From Siphonodentalium dalli (lineage: Eukaryota; Mollusca; Scaphopoda; Gadilida; Siphonodentaliidae), in contig CP136068.1 of NCBI GenBank assembly GCA_032622095.1, positions 160,909,465 through 160,973,464 on the forward strand: a DNA stretch of 64,000 nucleotides, given 5' to 3'. The notes below the pieces were generated by a model that did no database searches, was not told the DNA's origin, and was given only the letters and a program-made list of their open reading frames with translations. A program made the translations under genes and the position numbers. Numbering within the stretch: the first letter of the stretch is position 1; every line of letters begins with the position of its first letter. Of this stretch, positions 34,216 through 45,244 are shown piece after piece.

Positions 34216-35207
34216 TATTCGCCCATGCATATATTGAAATGTTCTCGTAATTCCTTACTTCTGGGTTGCCTTCTGTTCATGACTGTTGAGACATGTGTAT
34301 TTAATTTTTAATATGGTTGTCGAATGTTACTCCAATATCATTTTCTTCTCAACTGCCCATATTGTGTGAATTGATCCGTTCGTAGAGATTGAATTTAATT
34401 GAGTGTTAACGGCGTTGAAAAGTTGACAAAGTAAAACTAGTAACGGCGACAGATTGCACTAGTGCGATTCTGAGAATTATCACACGCCTAGAACGTCGTG
34501 CGATCATGCGAATTACGTTGATAGATATGTAATAATACTATCTTCTATAGTAAGAAGCCAATGGTATTTATTCAGCAGGGGAATATATGACGATATATTG
34601 TGTCTATGATGTAAGATTATATGTTGACTGAAGCCATATTTAATCATATCCGCGGTCGCACTGTGAAAATGTCAGAATAGCAAGAGAAATTATCATGAAT
34701 ATTTAGAATTTGCATTCCCCAAGAACCTGGTTTTCCTACAAGCAAAGAATTTAATAACAATATGTGCAATATAATTAGTTGGTTTTAGTCAGATAAGTTC
34801 TAAAGTATGTTAATGTGAAATTTGCTCATTTTAAAAATATCGCGCAAGAGGTCAAAACAGATCATCGAAATATTCATCGTAACTTTGTAAAAACAATTGG
34901 ACTTTACTCGTATTGGTCCTGATATAATTTCAAATTCCAGTATCACATAGTCATCATGCTCATCATACAGAGAAACACTTCTAATTATTCTTGGTTCTAA
35001 TATAGTAATGTTATGACATGCATACAAGCCTTTGCGGCACATTGTAGTTGAGTTACCCAAGAGTTAAATCTATATATGATGGATGCTTGATTACTGCAAT
35101 AATATATGGATGCTTATGTCCGAAAGCATTTTACACATAAACATTTCTGAGCAACTCCCATCCATACTCCATCGAACGCAACACAATCCATATACATTTA
35201 TTAAATA
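34216..35207. other. No gene recognised
   Basis: A minus-strand open stretch at 34,800-35,060 (CRKGLYACHNITILEP...) has no Met context or acceptor that I can support; it is left uncalled. Confidence 0.35.
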
Positions 35208-37720
35208 CTAGCAGGGTTACGCGGCGTTGCCTGATTAAATTGATGTGAAAACCCTCTGCTGTGGCCATAAGATGGACATACTCTTGCTCAATGTGTTACA
35301 CGTATTGTCAAATATGTAGGCCCTATAATTATGTAGTTAGCATCACAAATTCTTAAACTCGAATTATAAGTAGTGACTCACTTTGTCGGAGCGATTGCCA
35401 TTTTGTTTATCGCGCTTAATTCGTCCCACCAATAAAGAAATATTTATATTTGTATTCACCAAGACAGTTGACAAATTATAGTGGTCAATCAATACCATTT
35501 ATTTCAGGGAACTCTTAACAATTTTATTATATTAGTGGTGTTTTTTTGGATGGGTGGAGGGGTTACTCGTCTTTAGTGTGGTAGTGTTTACCTATATAAT
35601 CCTCTTATGGTGTGCCCTTCTGACGAAGCAACCTGCTATCATTTTATTGTTCCGTTATTGGTTTATTGTTGTAAGATAAACCAAAATAGAGATGCGAGTA
35701 TAATTATTAACTAACTGATTGTCGAACTATAAGACTTAAATGCAGAACATGGTACTATCAGGTATAGCATTTGGCAAATTCTAAAATTATTTGGCAACAG
35801 TAAATGTTGGTCCAGCGCAGACACTGTATGAGTCTGTTCTAAACAAAACGAAAGAAACCCACTATCGGGCGGATGTACCCTTGTCACATGTCAGTATTGA
35901 ACGTACCTGAAAAATCATGAATTGTGCTACTAACTTTATTTTCGTTTATCTCAGAAGAAATTGTGTGACTGCACACTGTGACTACAATATCGAACAGGCC
36001 CTCTATATATGTTCACCCCTCTTGACAAATTGTATATTTTTGTGAAAAATATACTGAATGGGACTGGTTCAATTGTGTTATAATACATGAGCCATTATAG
36101 TATGTCATTCTCTGACGGTTCAAGGTCCCTCATTTCCCAAGTATATATGTATCTATTAAATACCGTGGAGAAAAACGTGTATGAAGTTAGTGCAAGTTAG
36201 TGCTACACATATTTGTATCAGCTTTGTTGCATCTACCCTCCCAACTCATGACTCGAAATGCGCCACTTTTGACATATTTAAACCACATCCATGAGACTCC
36301 TGATATCATGGAGATGGTTATCGATAAGTTTTGTGATAATTGACTCGAATAAAATTCTTACCAAATTAGTGCTCCCCCATCTCTCTCCCAATCAAAACAC
36401 AGGAAAAGATACATCGTGTCATGGAGAAGAATTTGTATCAATTTTATGGAAATCGGCGTTAAAAATATTTGTTTTATCTATTTGGTGCCCCTCTCCCAAT
36501 TGCGTGCACCCCTGACGAACGGCGCCATATCATGGAGATGATTATATATAAGTTCGACTGAAATCGGCGAGAACAATATTTCATAAGCTTTGCTGCCGCT
36601 CCCCTTTTCTGCCCCAGACACCAACAGCGTCACTTCATCACATTTTAATCCTCACCATTACCTTCCTCGTAAAACTGTACCCCCGTTATACCCCTTGTTG
36701 CCATCTAGATCCCCCCCGTGAATTGATATATAACCGAAACAGGCAGACATCTGCAAATATAGACACCACATGTGGTGCCTTTGACACACACGATTTGATT
36801 CATCGTACCATTGGAGAAGAACGTGTATGGATTTGGCGACAAACATATTTGTATCGGTTTCGGTAACCCAACCCTCCCTATCCATGACTCAAGCGGCGCC
36901 ACTTTTGACATATTTAAACCACACAATTAGACTCATTATGCAGATGACAATATAACAAATTGTGGAAACCGGCGACAATTCATATCAAATGTATTGCCCC
37001 ATCTCTCACCGTAATGGCACCAATTTGGCGTATTATTTGTTTACTCATATCACGGAGAAGAATATGTATCAATGGGGTTGAAATCGGCGCAACAAATATT
37101 TGCGTTATCGATGCTAGCGTCCTCCCCTAGCACCCTTGACTCGAATGGACGTACTTTTGACATTATTAAAACACACAATGAGACTTCTGATATTATGGAG
37201 ATGATTATGTATACATTTTCCGGTAATCGGCGACTAAGCACATTCTTATCAAATTTAAGCCCCCCCCCATCTTTCAACCAAACGGCACCAGTTGGTGTTT
37301 TTTAAAACCACACGATTGGATTCCTCGTATCATGGAGAAGAACGTGTATCAATTTGGTGGAAATCGGCGCAAGAATTATTTTTATCAATTTGTATTCCCC
37401 GCGTCACTTCCGTGCACCCTTGTTGACTCGAATGGCGCCACTTTCGATATTTGTGAAGACATAATTAAATTCCTCGTGTCATGGAGTTGATTATGTACAA
37501 GTTTTGTGGAAATCGTAGAAATTGTGTTTTGCTACCCATCCCCCTTTTCTGCCCCGGACAACAACAGCTTCACTTTCGAAAATTCTAACCCGCACCATTA
37601 ACTTCCTCTTAAAAATGATCCCCGTTAGACCCCGTTTGTGCCATCTAGATGGCCCCCATGAATTTGTATAGAACACAGACAGACTGACAGAGAAACCGAC
37701 ATTGGCAAATATTGATATAG
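35208..37720 (-). mobile_element. 2.5 kb non-autonomous Helitron-like element (minus strand)
   Basis: The 3' end, read on the minus strand, is GGCAACGCCGCGTAACCCTG then CTAG|T at 35,208. The 5' end near 37,720 has TATATCAATATTTGCC and (TGTC)n. The element is collinear with the plus-strand copy at 59,914-62,419, including the word TTTATTGGTGGGACGAATTA near the 3' end and an internal array of about 165-bp units (36,180-37,460). It has no Rep/helicase frame. The 5' flank base pattern is slightly eroded. Confidence 0.75.
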
Positions 37721-37721
37721 T

Positions 37722-38714
37722 TATATTTTCTCAACTGGAAGAAATCAAATCAACAATGACACGCTATTAACGACCTATGACATCACAAGCCTATACACGA
37801 ATATGATATTTTCAGAACTCATTGAATTTTTAAAAATAGAACTCGACAATAATAAGGACATGATCTACTCAATTAATCGCCCGACAACGGACGAACTCGT
37901 AGAGATAGAACATGTTATCCTAGAGAACAACGAGTTCACCTTTAACGGAAAACAAACAAGTTGTCGGAGCAGTACAAGGGAGCAAATTTTCGCCCGATAT
38001 TGCTATCAACAAGCACATATGTCAGCTGTTAGATAAATTTAAATACAAACACAAAATCATCCAGCACAAACAATTCAGAGATGACGGCCTAACATTGTTC
38101 GATGGCAACGAGGAAGAAATTATGCAATTCTTTACCATGGCAAACGAGGCGCACGACCTAATTAAGTTTACCTACAATATACAAAAGAATGAAGCCATAT
38201 TCCTAGATCTCGATATCTTTAAAGGCCAAAAATTCAGCAAAACCAGAACTCTCGATTTCAAATGCCATATTAAACCAACATACACATTCCAATATCCACA
38301 TCGAGATTCGGCACAAGAGAAAAGGATCTTCAAATCATTTATCATTGGCGAGTGCACACGCTATATGCGCAATTGTAGCAATGAATCAGACTTCAAAAAC
38401 AGATGCGAGTTTTTTGCCAACAAACTGAGAATTGGCCATTAATACGTGGCTACAAAACAAAGGAAATAGCCAAATATCGAAACGCAGTCTCATATGTGAA
38501 CAGAACTGGTTCAATATACAACAAATCTCTCAAAATAAGGGATAATAACATGGTGACAATGATTACCACCCTTCACAACAAATGCGACACCATTAATAGA
38601 ATGCTTCAAGATAATTGGGAAAAAATCCCAAATTCATCAAATATAAGGGAGATATTCAAAGAAGAACCGAGAGTCGCTTTCCGGCGAACAAAACATCTCG
38701 GCGAAATACTGTAA
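37722..38714 (+). pseudogene. Penelope-like element reverse transcriptase, 5'-truncated and frameshifted
   Basis: The first frame reads TYDITSLYTN (motif A, 37,768-37,800) through ENNEFTFNGKQ. A shift near 37,957 restores GAVQGSKFSPDIAI (motif B) and FRDDGLTLF (motif C, the catalytic YxDD as FRDD). Then come FLDLDI, IKPTYTFQYPHRDS and DFKNR, and in a further frame RGYKTKEIAKY and RVAFRRTKHLGEIL, the typical end of a Penelope RT. TSLYTN, the KPTxTxxYPHxxS block and the FRRTKxL ending fit Penelope-like elements. The N-terminal part is missing, cut by the Helitron-like element boundary. No intact GIY-YIG endonuclease was found downstream. Confidence 0.75.
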
Positions 38715-38940
38715 AAAAAGATGGAATGGACCGGAAACCAGGGTAATAACAAAGCCACACCCACGCACAGAAATGTGACGCCATGAGAAATGTTATGGCT
38801 TGTTACGATATAGCAAAAACTACATTATTTATAAATCGATCCCCAAAAATGGTAGATATAAAATACGAAAGCAAAATAAAACAGAAGGCTAAAAAATAAT
38901 AATAACAAATCCCAAAACAATAAAATAAAACAAAAATTAG

Positions 38941-38962
38941 CTAAAAAAAAAAAAAAAAAAAA
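38941..38962 (+). repeat. Poly(A) tract
   Basis: About 20 A residues 230 bp after the Penelope-like RT; it may be the tail of a retroposed copy. Confidence 0.7.
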
Positions 38963-40565
38963 TACAGAGAAATTTTAAAAGATATTTGGCACATTCTCTC
39001 GGGTTTTGAATCTGTTGGTCAAAACAAGATTATAACCTACTCGGATTCCACAATCGCCAGATAAGTATTGGCGTAACATGACATATTGATTGCTTTGAAA
39101 GTTACGACCTCTGACTTCAATAGCCACACCGATAGCACCCAATTGAGATGCCTATCTCATTAAAACTCAAGTAACGCAATAGCTTGGACATCATGACGGG
39201 TACATCACTAATTCAAAGAAAGTGAATACAGAGACCATATTGGTCCTGGACGATTCAGACCACTCCTTTTCCTCGAGGGAAATGCTGGCAATGCGAACAA
39301 ACCATGCCAGGCAGAGAACGAAATACGAGATAAATCTAAATTAATACTGTGCCACAGGCACTGGATACATGCAATTGTGACATTAAATCGCGTTGGGTGC
39401 AAACGACATATACAAAACGCACACACATGCACTGATTGGGACCATGCAAATGGTACCGTAACTTATCTTCTAATAAGAAAGAGATAAATTACCGAAAAAA
39501 CAAAAATGAGTACATACATATATAATGTAAATACCCATTCAATATAAGGTCGTGTCTCTGATGAAGACTCAACCTTCATAATTCTACATGCTAGTTCTGT
39601 ATAAATAGAGTCGAAACATTTCGGTTAACAATGTGGCTTAAAGCCAGCATATAGCGTGTGGTGATGCGCTTATTGTTCACACATTTTAAGGTGCTACATA
39701 CATCGACTAAAACCTCTAAAGGAAACTGAGGTGTTGAGTATATAATCACATTTTCACTATACAAATTCAAAGCAAATTCGAATTCACTCATTCAGCCTCC
39801 AATCAGGCAAATATTAAATTCGGTGAATTCACGGTCACCATAAAAGCCACACATTTCGACATGCTGTTCTACTGTCATTTCATCATCGTCATTTATATCC
39901 GGGCCGACCAATGTAGGGAGGGGCTGTGGAGATCGACCACCAAACTATGTGAAAAGGTACAGCACCTAGAAATTTAAAAACCAAACTGTGGTGATCTTGG
40001 TATTCCAGGGGTAGGGGTGGAAATAATTTGAGATATCTCTTATTCGGAGCCATTTCATAACGAACGAAGACAATCTAGCCACTAAAATTCGATTGGGTTG
40101 CAATTGGATATAATTTAAACGGCAGATAACAGCGGATGTCGCTGGAGTTTAAAACTGCACCCACTGCAGCAGGCTGCAATTTGCCGAGAAATTCAATGTT
40201 CGCGCCCTTTTGGTTGGAAATTTCCAATTGATTGTAATTTCAACTCGAAAGTAGGACACATTCAATTTTTGGTCTACAAACAACTAATCAAATTTGAAAT
40301 TATCGGAACAATCAAACCTCCTTTTTTTCTGAAATTTCAAATAAGCATGATATTTCCAACTGTTTTTTTAACTAAAGTGGGGGGGTAGGGGTACGAATAA
40401 TCCTGTCACCACGTTCCTGCACTCGTGTATACAGACCTTCTAACCGGGCGAAATTGTCACGTTAGTTGGAAATAGGTTCACGCGTATATGTTTTAATGTA
40501 ATCATATATACAGGCATTATTATATATGGGGGTAGCTAAATTGATCTGAATCCGACGTCAAATAC
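38963..40565. other. No gene recognised
   Basis: Possibly the 3' part of the Penelope-like element. A CTGATGA ... GACTC/GAGTC ... GAAAC arrangement lies at 39,557-39,618 (see findings). Otherwise nothing I can support. Confidence 0.35.
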
Positions 40566-40811
40566 ATGAATACTGTTCATTCAGCACTCATCTCCATTTG
40601 TAAGGAAGCACAGCGGCTTAATGTGGAGGTTCCAATAATAACATTTGATCAGTCAGTTTGGATAAAAGCGATGGAAGTTATCAGTTCCAAGCCTGGTGAG
40701 TTTCCAAATATTTTGATTCGACTCGGTGTTTTTTATACGCTCATGTCATATTTAGGAACGATTAATGGGCGGCACCTGTATATAAGAGGCAATGCAGACC
40801 ATCTATGCTGA
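40566..40811 (+). pseudogene. Fragment of an uncharacterised element-associated protein
   Basis: The frame reads VPIITFDQSVWIKAMEVI and RLGVFYTLMSYLGTI. The pattern xxTFDQxxxxKAxxII ... RLGxFHxxMSxLGxIG is familiar from large, uncharacterised, multi-copy proteins of molluscs, cnidarians and other invertebrates that behave like mobile-element cargo. His and Gly of the consensus are altered (FYTLMS). The frame ends soon after, and weak similarity continues in another frame to about 40,900. It may come from the same family as the fragment at 58,256. Confidence 0.45.
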
Positions 40812-42429
40812 ACATATTCATATCACACAGGATAAGCGATAAAGCTTACTCTAGATCACTTCGCTGCCACCTGATAAAGAATTTATCTGGATTTTATCTA
40901 GTGAAAATCACTGATTTCACATCTTCATTGTATAATTATATAATCTGAACAATTATGAAGAGACGACAACACAATGGATCTTAATACATTTGAGAGGTTA
41001 AATATATTAGTTTGTTTTTGTCCGTTTGGGTACCAAGAACTGCTATTATAATTAATACATTCACACAACACTATCGTCACCAAATATCTTATTGTCTTAG
41101 CTATATGTGAGGAAGCGTCATTTGTATCACAATGCTGAGTTAGATTTGTAATTGCATAATATAGATCGTACCCCCATATAATATAATGAAGAATAAAGCA
41201 GTCATAAATATTCCTGTCCAATGAAAATACATGTTGATATGCAGTGTGGTCCACTCGAGCAGGGAGCAATCACCTGGAATTAAGCCATAGTGCTAAGCGA
41301 TATGGTGGTCAGCTTTAACTTGGTTATGAACCCATGACCCAGAACTCATCTCAGCCCAGTGTTTCGTTTATCGACATACATGACTTCAACATTGTGAAAT
41401 ATAGAAAATTATTTATGGGTAGTTGCCTAGTTCTAATGGAAAATATTTATCAAGTAAAATTAAGTCTCCTCTCATGATCTTCAGATATGACATCATGGTC
41501 TTGTGAACTGCACTTTTGATAAAAGTGTATTTTACAGAAGTTCTTGATACCGGAAAACAGTGAACGTTGAAATATTGTTCATGCCTTAAAAGTAAAGGAA
41601 ATCAGGTTATAAAATCCAATGGGTCGATGGTTCTTAAATATTGTGGCACAGTGATCGCTTGTACAAATAGTCCAGTCGTTGAAGGCGAACCAGTTACCTA
41701 CCCAGACAAAATTTGTAACAAGCTAAATATGGAATCGTTGGAAAGAGGAAACTTTCATATATATATAACATATCCAAAATACTTTTTGGGGAAAATGTTC
41801 TACAGCGCCCTGAATTGGGATGTGGTCTGACGTAAATTATGAAGGTAATTATAAGATATGTTGTGGAATAGGAATAATACAGTCATACACGTATGTGTGG
41901 AATTAGGGTACGAGAGCGAAAAGAGTGACACGGACATGCCACGACGAAAGCAACAATTGAGATAGCCACCTTGGAGAGAAAATACGTATTAATAATAAAC
42001 AAGTCTGTTGTTAAGTACACGGGTAACTAACACAGAACCATCTGAAGGATTTGTCGGTCACGGCAACGCAAGTCAAACCCAATGGTTTACGTCTGTAACG
42101 TTCGGGTGTTCGGCTTATCCAACACCCAACTGCCGGGCCAAAATATGATAATTTGGCTCACCTCACAGTGCATGGTAGTTTCATTCGGCATTGTGATTAC
42201 GTAGTGGGTGTAACACATAAACTGAAGTGCATACCCTACCCTTGTGGTATAACGTATTTTTAACGTTACATTTCTGTAATTGTGACACTCTCCGTGATAT
42301 ATATAGTTTCCCCAATTGTCCTCTTAGTTTTTGTGCCTATTTTATGCCCTCATCTGATCAATTATCAAACATGAGTTCGGGGTATATAGCCGAGGGATCC
42401 GTCCGTGCAATAGTCCGTCTGTCAAAACA
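40812..42429. other. No gene recognised
   Basis: An 87-codon plus-strand frame at 41,567-41,830 has no recognisable domain; nothing else is supported. Confidence 0.35.
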
Positions 42430-43470
42430 TTTCAGGTTGTAACTCTCGGGTGTAAATTATCGGATTTTGTTATCCTTTGACGTGGTGATAGCACAGGTTG
42501 TAACTCTCGGGTGTAAATTATCGGATTTTGTTATCCTTTGACGTGGTGATAGCACAGGTTGTAACTCTCGGGTGTAAATTATCGGATTTTGTTATCCTTT
42601 GACACGGTGATAGCATAGGTTGTTGAGAAGGATACACATATACTACGGTTTCGTCCATTAATGTTTACCAGAGTTACGGCCCTTGTTTGTCGTGGATATT
42701 GTTGAATTATGTGTCCAAAAAACCATTTCACTTGTAACTCTGTAATGGTTCATCGGATTTGAATGTTATTTGGTGTGGTGATATCACAGGTTGGGGACGG
42801 TCATCCACATACTGCGGTTCCGTCAATTCATTTAATTAGAATTACGGCCGTTTTTTTACTTGGAAATTTGTGTATTCTGTGTCCGAAGAACACTTCAGCT
42901 TGAAACTAGGAGAAGAATAATTGGATTCAGTTATGCTTTGGTATGGTGATAGCATAACTCGGGGGAAATGATACTGATACTGCAGGTTTCGTCTATTCAG
43001 AGTTACGGCCCTTGTTTGACTTGGATATTGTTTAATTATGTATCTAAAAGAACATTTCACTTGTAACTTGTTCATCGGATTTGCATGTTCTTTGGTGTGG
43101 TGATAGCACAGGCTGGGTGAAGGTCATCCACATACTGCGGTTTCGTCAATTGATTTAATCAGAGTTACGGCCCTTGTTTATTTGGAAATTTGTGTATTCT
43201 GTGTCCGAAAGAACAGTTTAGCTTGAAACTAGGACAAGAATAATCGGATTCAGTTATGCTTTGGTATGGTGATAGCATAACTCGGGGGAAGTGATACCGA
43301 CTTACTACATGTTTCGTCCATTCAGAGTTACAACTCTGGTTTGACTTGAGAATTTATGAAAATTGTATCTGTATGGAAATTTCAGCTTATAGCTTGAGCA
43401 TGGATTATCATAATTGGTTGTGCGTTGATAGCACAGTTTACCCGGAGGTATACCCGCTTCATGGATTTAG
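42430..43470 (+). repeat. Tandem repeat array (61-bp x 3, then diverged longer units)
   Basis: Three near-identical 61-bp units (GGTTGTAACTCTCGGGTGTA ... GTGGTGATAGCACA) are followed by longer, diverged units with CAGAGTTACGGCCCTTGTTT, ATCGGATT...ATGCTTTGGTATGGTGATAG and CATACTGCGGTTTCGTC. Confidence 0.85.
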
Positions 43471-44304
43471 AACAATTCCCATCCATACAAATATTTAGTA
43501 TTTCTCACTCTCTAAACTGAGCGTCGGGGCATATGCCGCTCTTGGTGTGGCACTTGTTTTTGGCATCATTTAGAAGAATGTTCACTTATTTATAGTCACT
43601 TTATATGTAAATATATCTTATATACGAAGGTTCCCATGCTTTATTGTTAGAAGTAAACTTGAAATAGTTTGTTTCGGAAAGATTTAGTACATTCAAAATA
43701 ATAATCAGTGGAGTATTTTTAGAAAGTACACAGCTGAAATAACAAATATAATTAGAAATATATCAAATAATGCAGTTAACCAATAATAAATATAACAAAG
43801 TGTATAATTATTGATATATATACACATATGTATGCATACATGTTGTGTATTAGATATTTCGCTATCTAATTTGATATAAAACCACTGCCCTGTGAACTGT
43901 TTAATTGAATTGAATTGAGATGTACCTATATTTTTCGGTTTTTAAGTTTTGATTTATTGACGATTATTATGTTGGCTTGATTTTCGAGTTTATGTTTTGT
44001 TGCCACAGCATGTTACATTGAAATAAAACATTTACATTCCTAAGCCGAGCAAAATCCCACCTGTTGACCAATGTGGCCAATTCAATTTTATTATAGCCAC
44101 TATTTACTATAATAAATGATCTAGTACATTACAATGCCTAGAACCATTGTCAAGTGTAAATAATGTAGACATGCTCATAGTATGATACTGACAGCCACAG
44201 TCATGTCCACTACACCACAAAGGAACAAGCTTATGCCATGTATAACCCTTGTGGTAACACATTAAACAACATTTGACTAGAGTAAAACACCCCGATATTG
44301 GCTG
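43471..44304. other. No gene recognised
   Basis: AT-rich, without supported features. Confidence 0.35.
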
Positions 44305-44560
44305 TTAGTTTGGTTCTTTTAGGGGAACCAAAACAATTTATGAAGAACCATTGGATGCACCCTGGGGACAAAATTAAGAACCCCGGGTTACGAGGGATTT
44401 GGTTCCGATGGATGAGATTAAATAAATATACAACATGCAATTGCGAAGAACCAAAGGTCCTTAGTTAGGTTCTTTTTGAAGAACCGAACCATGTGACAGA
44501 GAACCGACTGCTTGTTTGTTTTGTTCTTCTTTGTGGGTTCTTCACGAAGAAGCAAATGGT
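44305..44560. repeat. GGTTCTT/AAGAACC-rich repeat
   Basis: Repeated TTTGGTTCTTTTAGGGGAAC, GAAGAACCATTGG, GGTTCTTTTTGAAGAACC and GGTTCTTCACGAAG words form several potential hairpins; same word family as 30,230 and 32,360. Confidence 0.55.
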
Positions 44561-45140
44561 TATATGCTCCGCGCAGCTGCAGATCAGTTAGTTCTTTAAA
44601 TGAAATACACAGACCAGTCTATGGGATTGAAACGCCACATAAATCCGTTCGCATGAGGCAAGGTTATCAACTTTCCAATCAGTTGAAGGGAAGTTTAAAC
44701 ATTGATAATGTATTTCCTCTCCCGAGAGAGGACACTATAAGCTGAAAATAGTAAACATCGCAGTGGTTTGATCAAAATCTTATGGAAATATAATATTCTG
44801 CAACGTAATGATAGAGATGGTATCAATTCTTGAAAATGTGAAGCTGCTCACTTCATGGCAGGAAGATATTATAAATGATGCAGGTATAAATGGATTGTAT
44901 CTTGTTGCGAGTCAATACGCCGATGAAATGGATCTGCATCGGTAACGTCAACATTATATTATCAAATACTTCAATCAAATATATATTATTCATTATTGTG
45001 AATGTAAAACACGGGGATGTTCGTAATGATGAATTGTCAGACAATAGGCTGAATGCTATAAAGTTAGTGCGTTGCTATCATAACGCATTCACATGTTCAA
45101 AACGATGGCTGCAGTACAGATTCAGGTATTAACACTATAA

Positions 45141-45244
45141 AATGGTGACCTGACTCGAAAGCAACATTGCGGATTGTCTCCCCGAGGAACCAATGGTTCC
45201 AATGGGAGATTATCCGCAATGTTGCCATCGAGCCAGGTCATCGT
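45141..45244. repeat. Strong imperfect palindrome, about 100 nt
   Basis: The arm AATGGTGACCTGACTCGAAA plus GCAACATTGCGGATTGTCTC pairs with GAGATTATCCGCAATGTTGC plus CATCGAGCCAGGTCATCGTT with few mismatches. The loop region GGAACCAATGGTTCC is itself palindromic. It could be a foldback MITE or a structured transcript. Confidence 0.75.

Noticed and set aside
34003-34311. 102-codon plus-strand hydrophobic frame
   Set aside because: Antisense of the retrotransposon C-terminal blocks, which read correctly on the minus strand.
34800-35060. 86-codon minus-strand frame with CRKGLYACHNITILEP
   Set aside because: It starts only by a TTG, has an in-frame stop just upstream and no acceptor; no domain recognised.
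42430-42620. Possible CRISPR-like array of 61-bp repeats
   Set aside because: Units are directly contiguous without unique spacers and the genome is eukaryotic; it is an ordinary tandem repeat.
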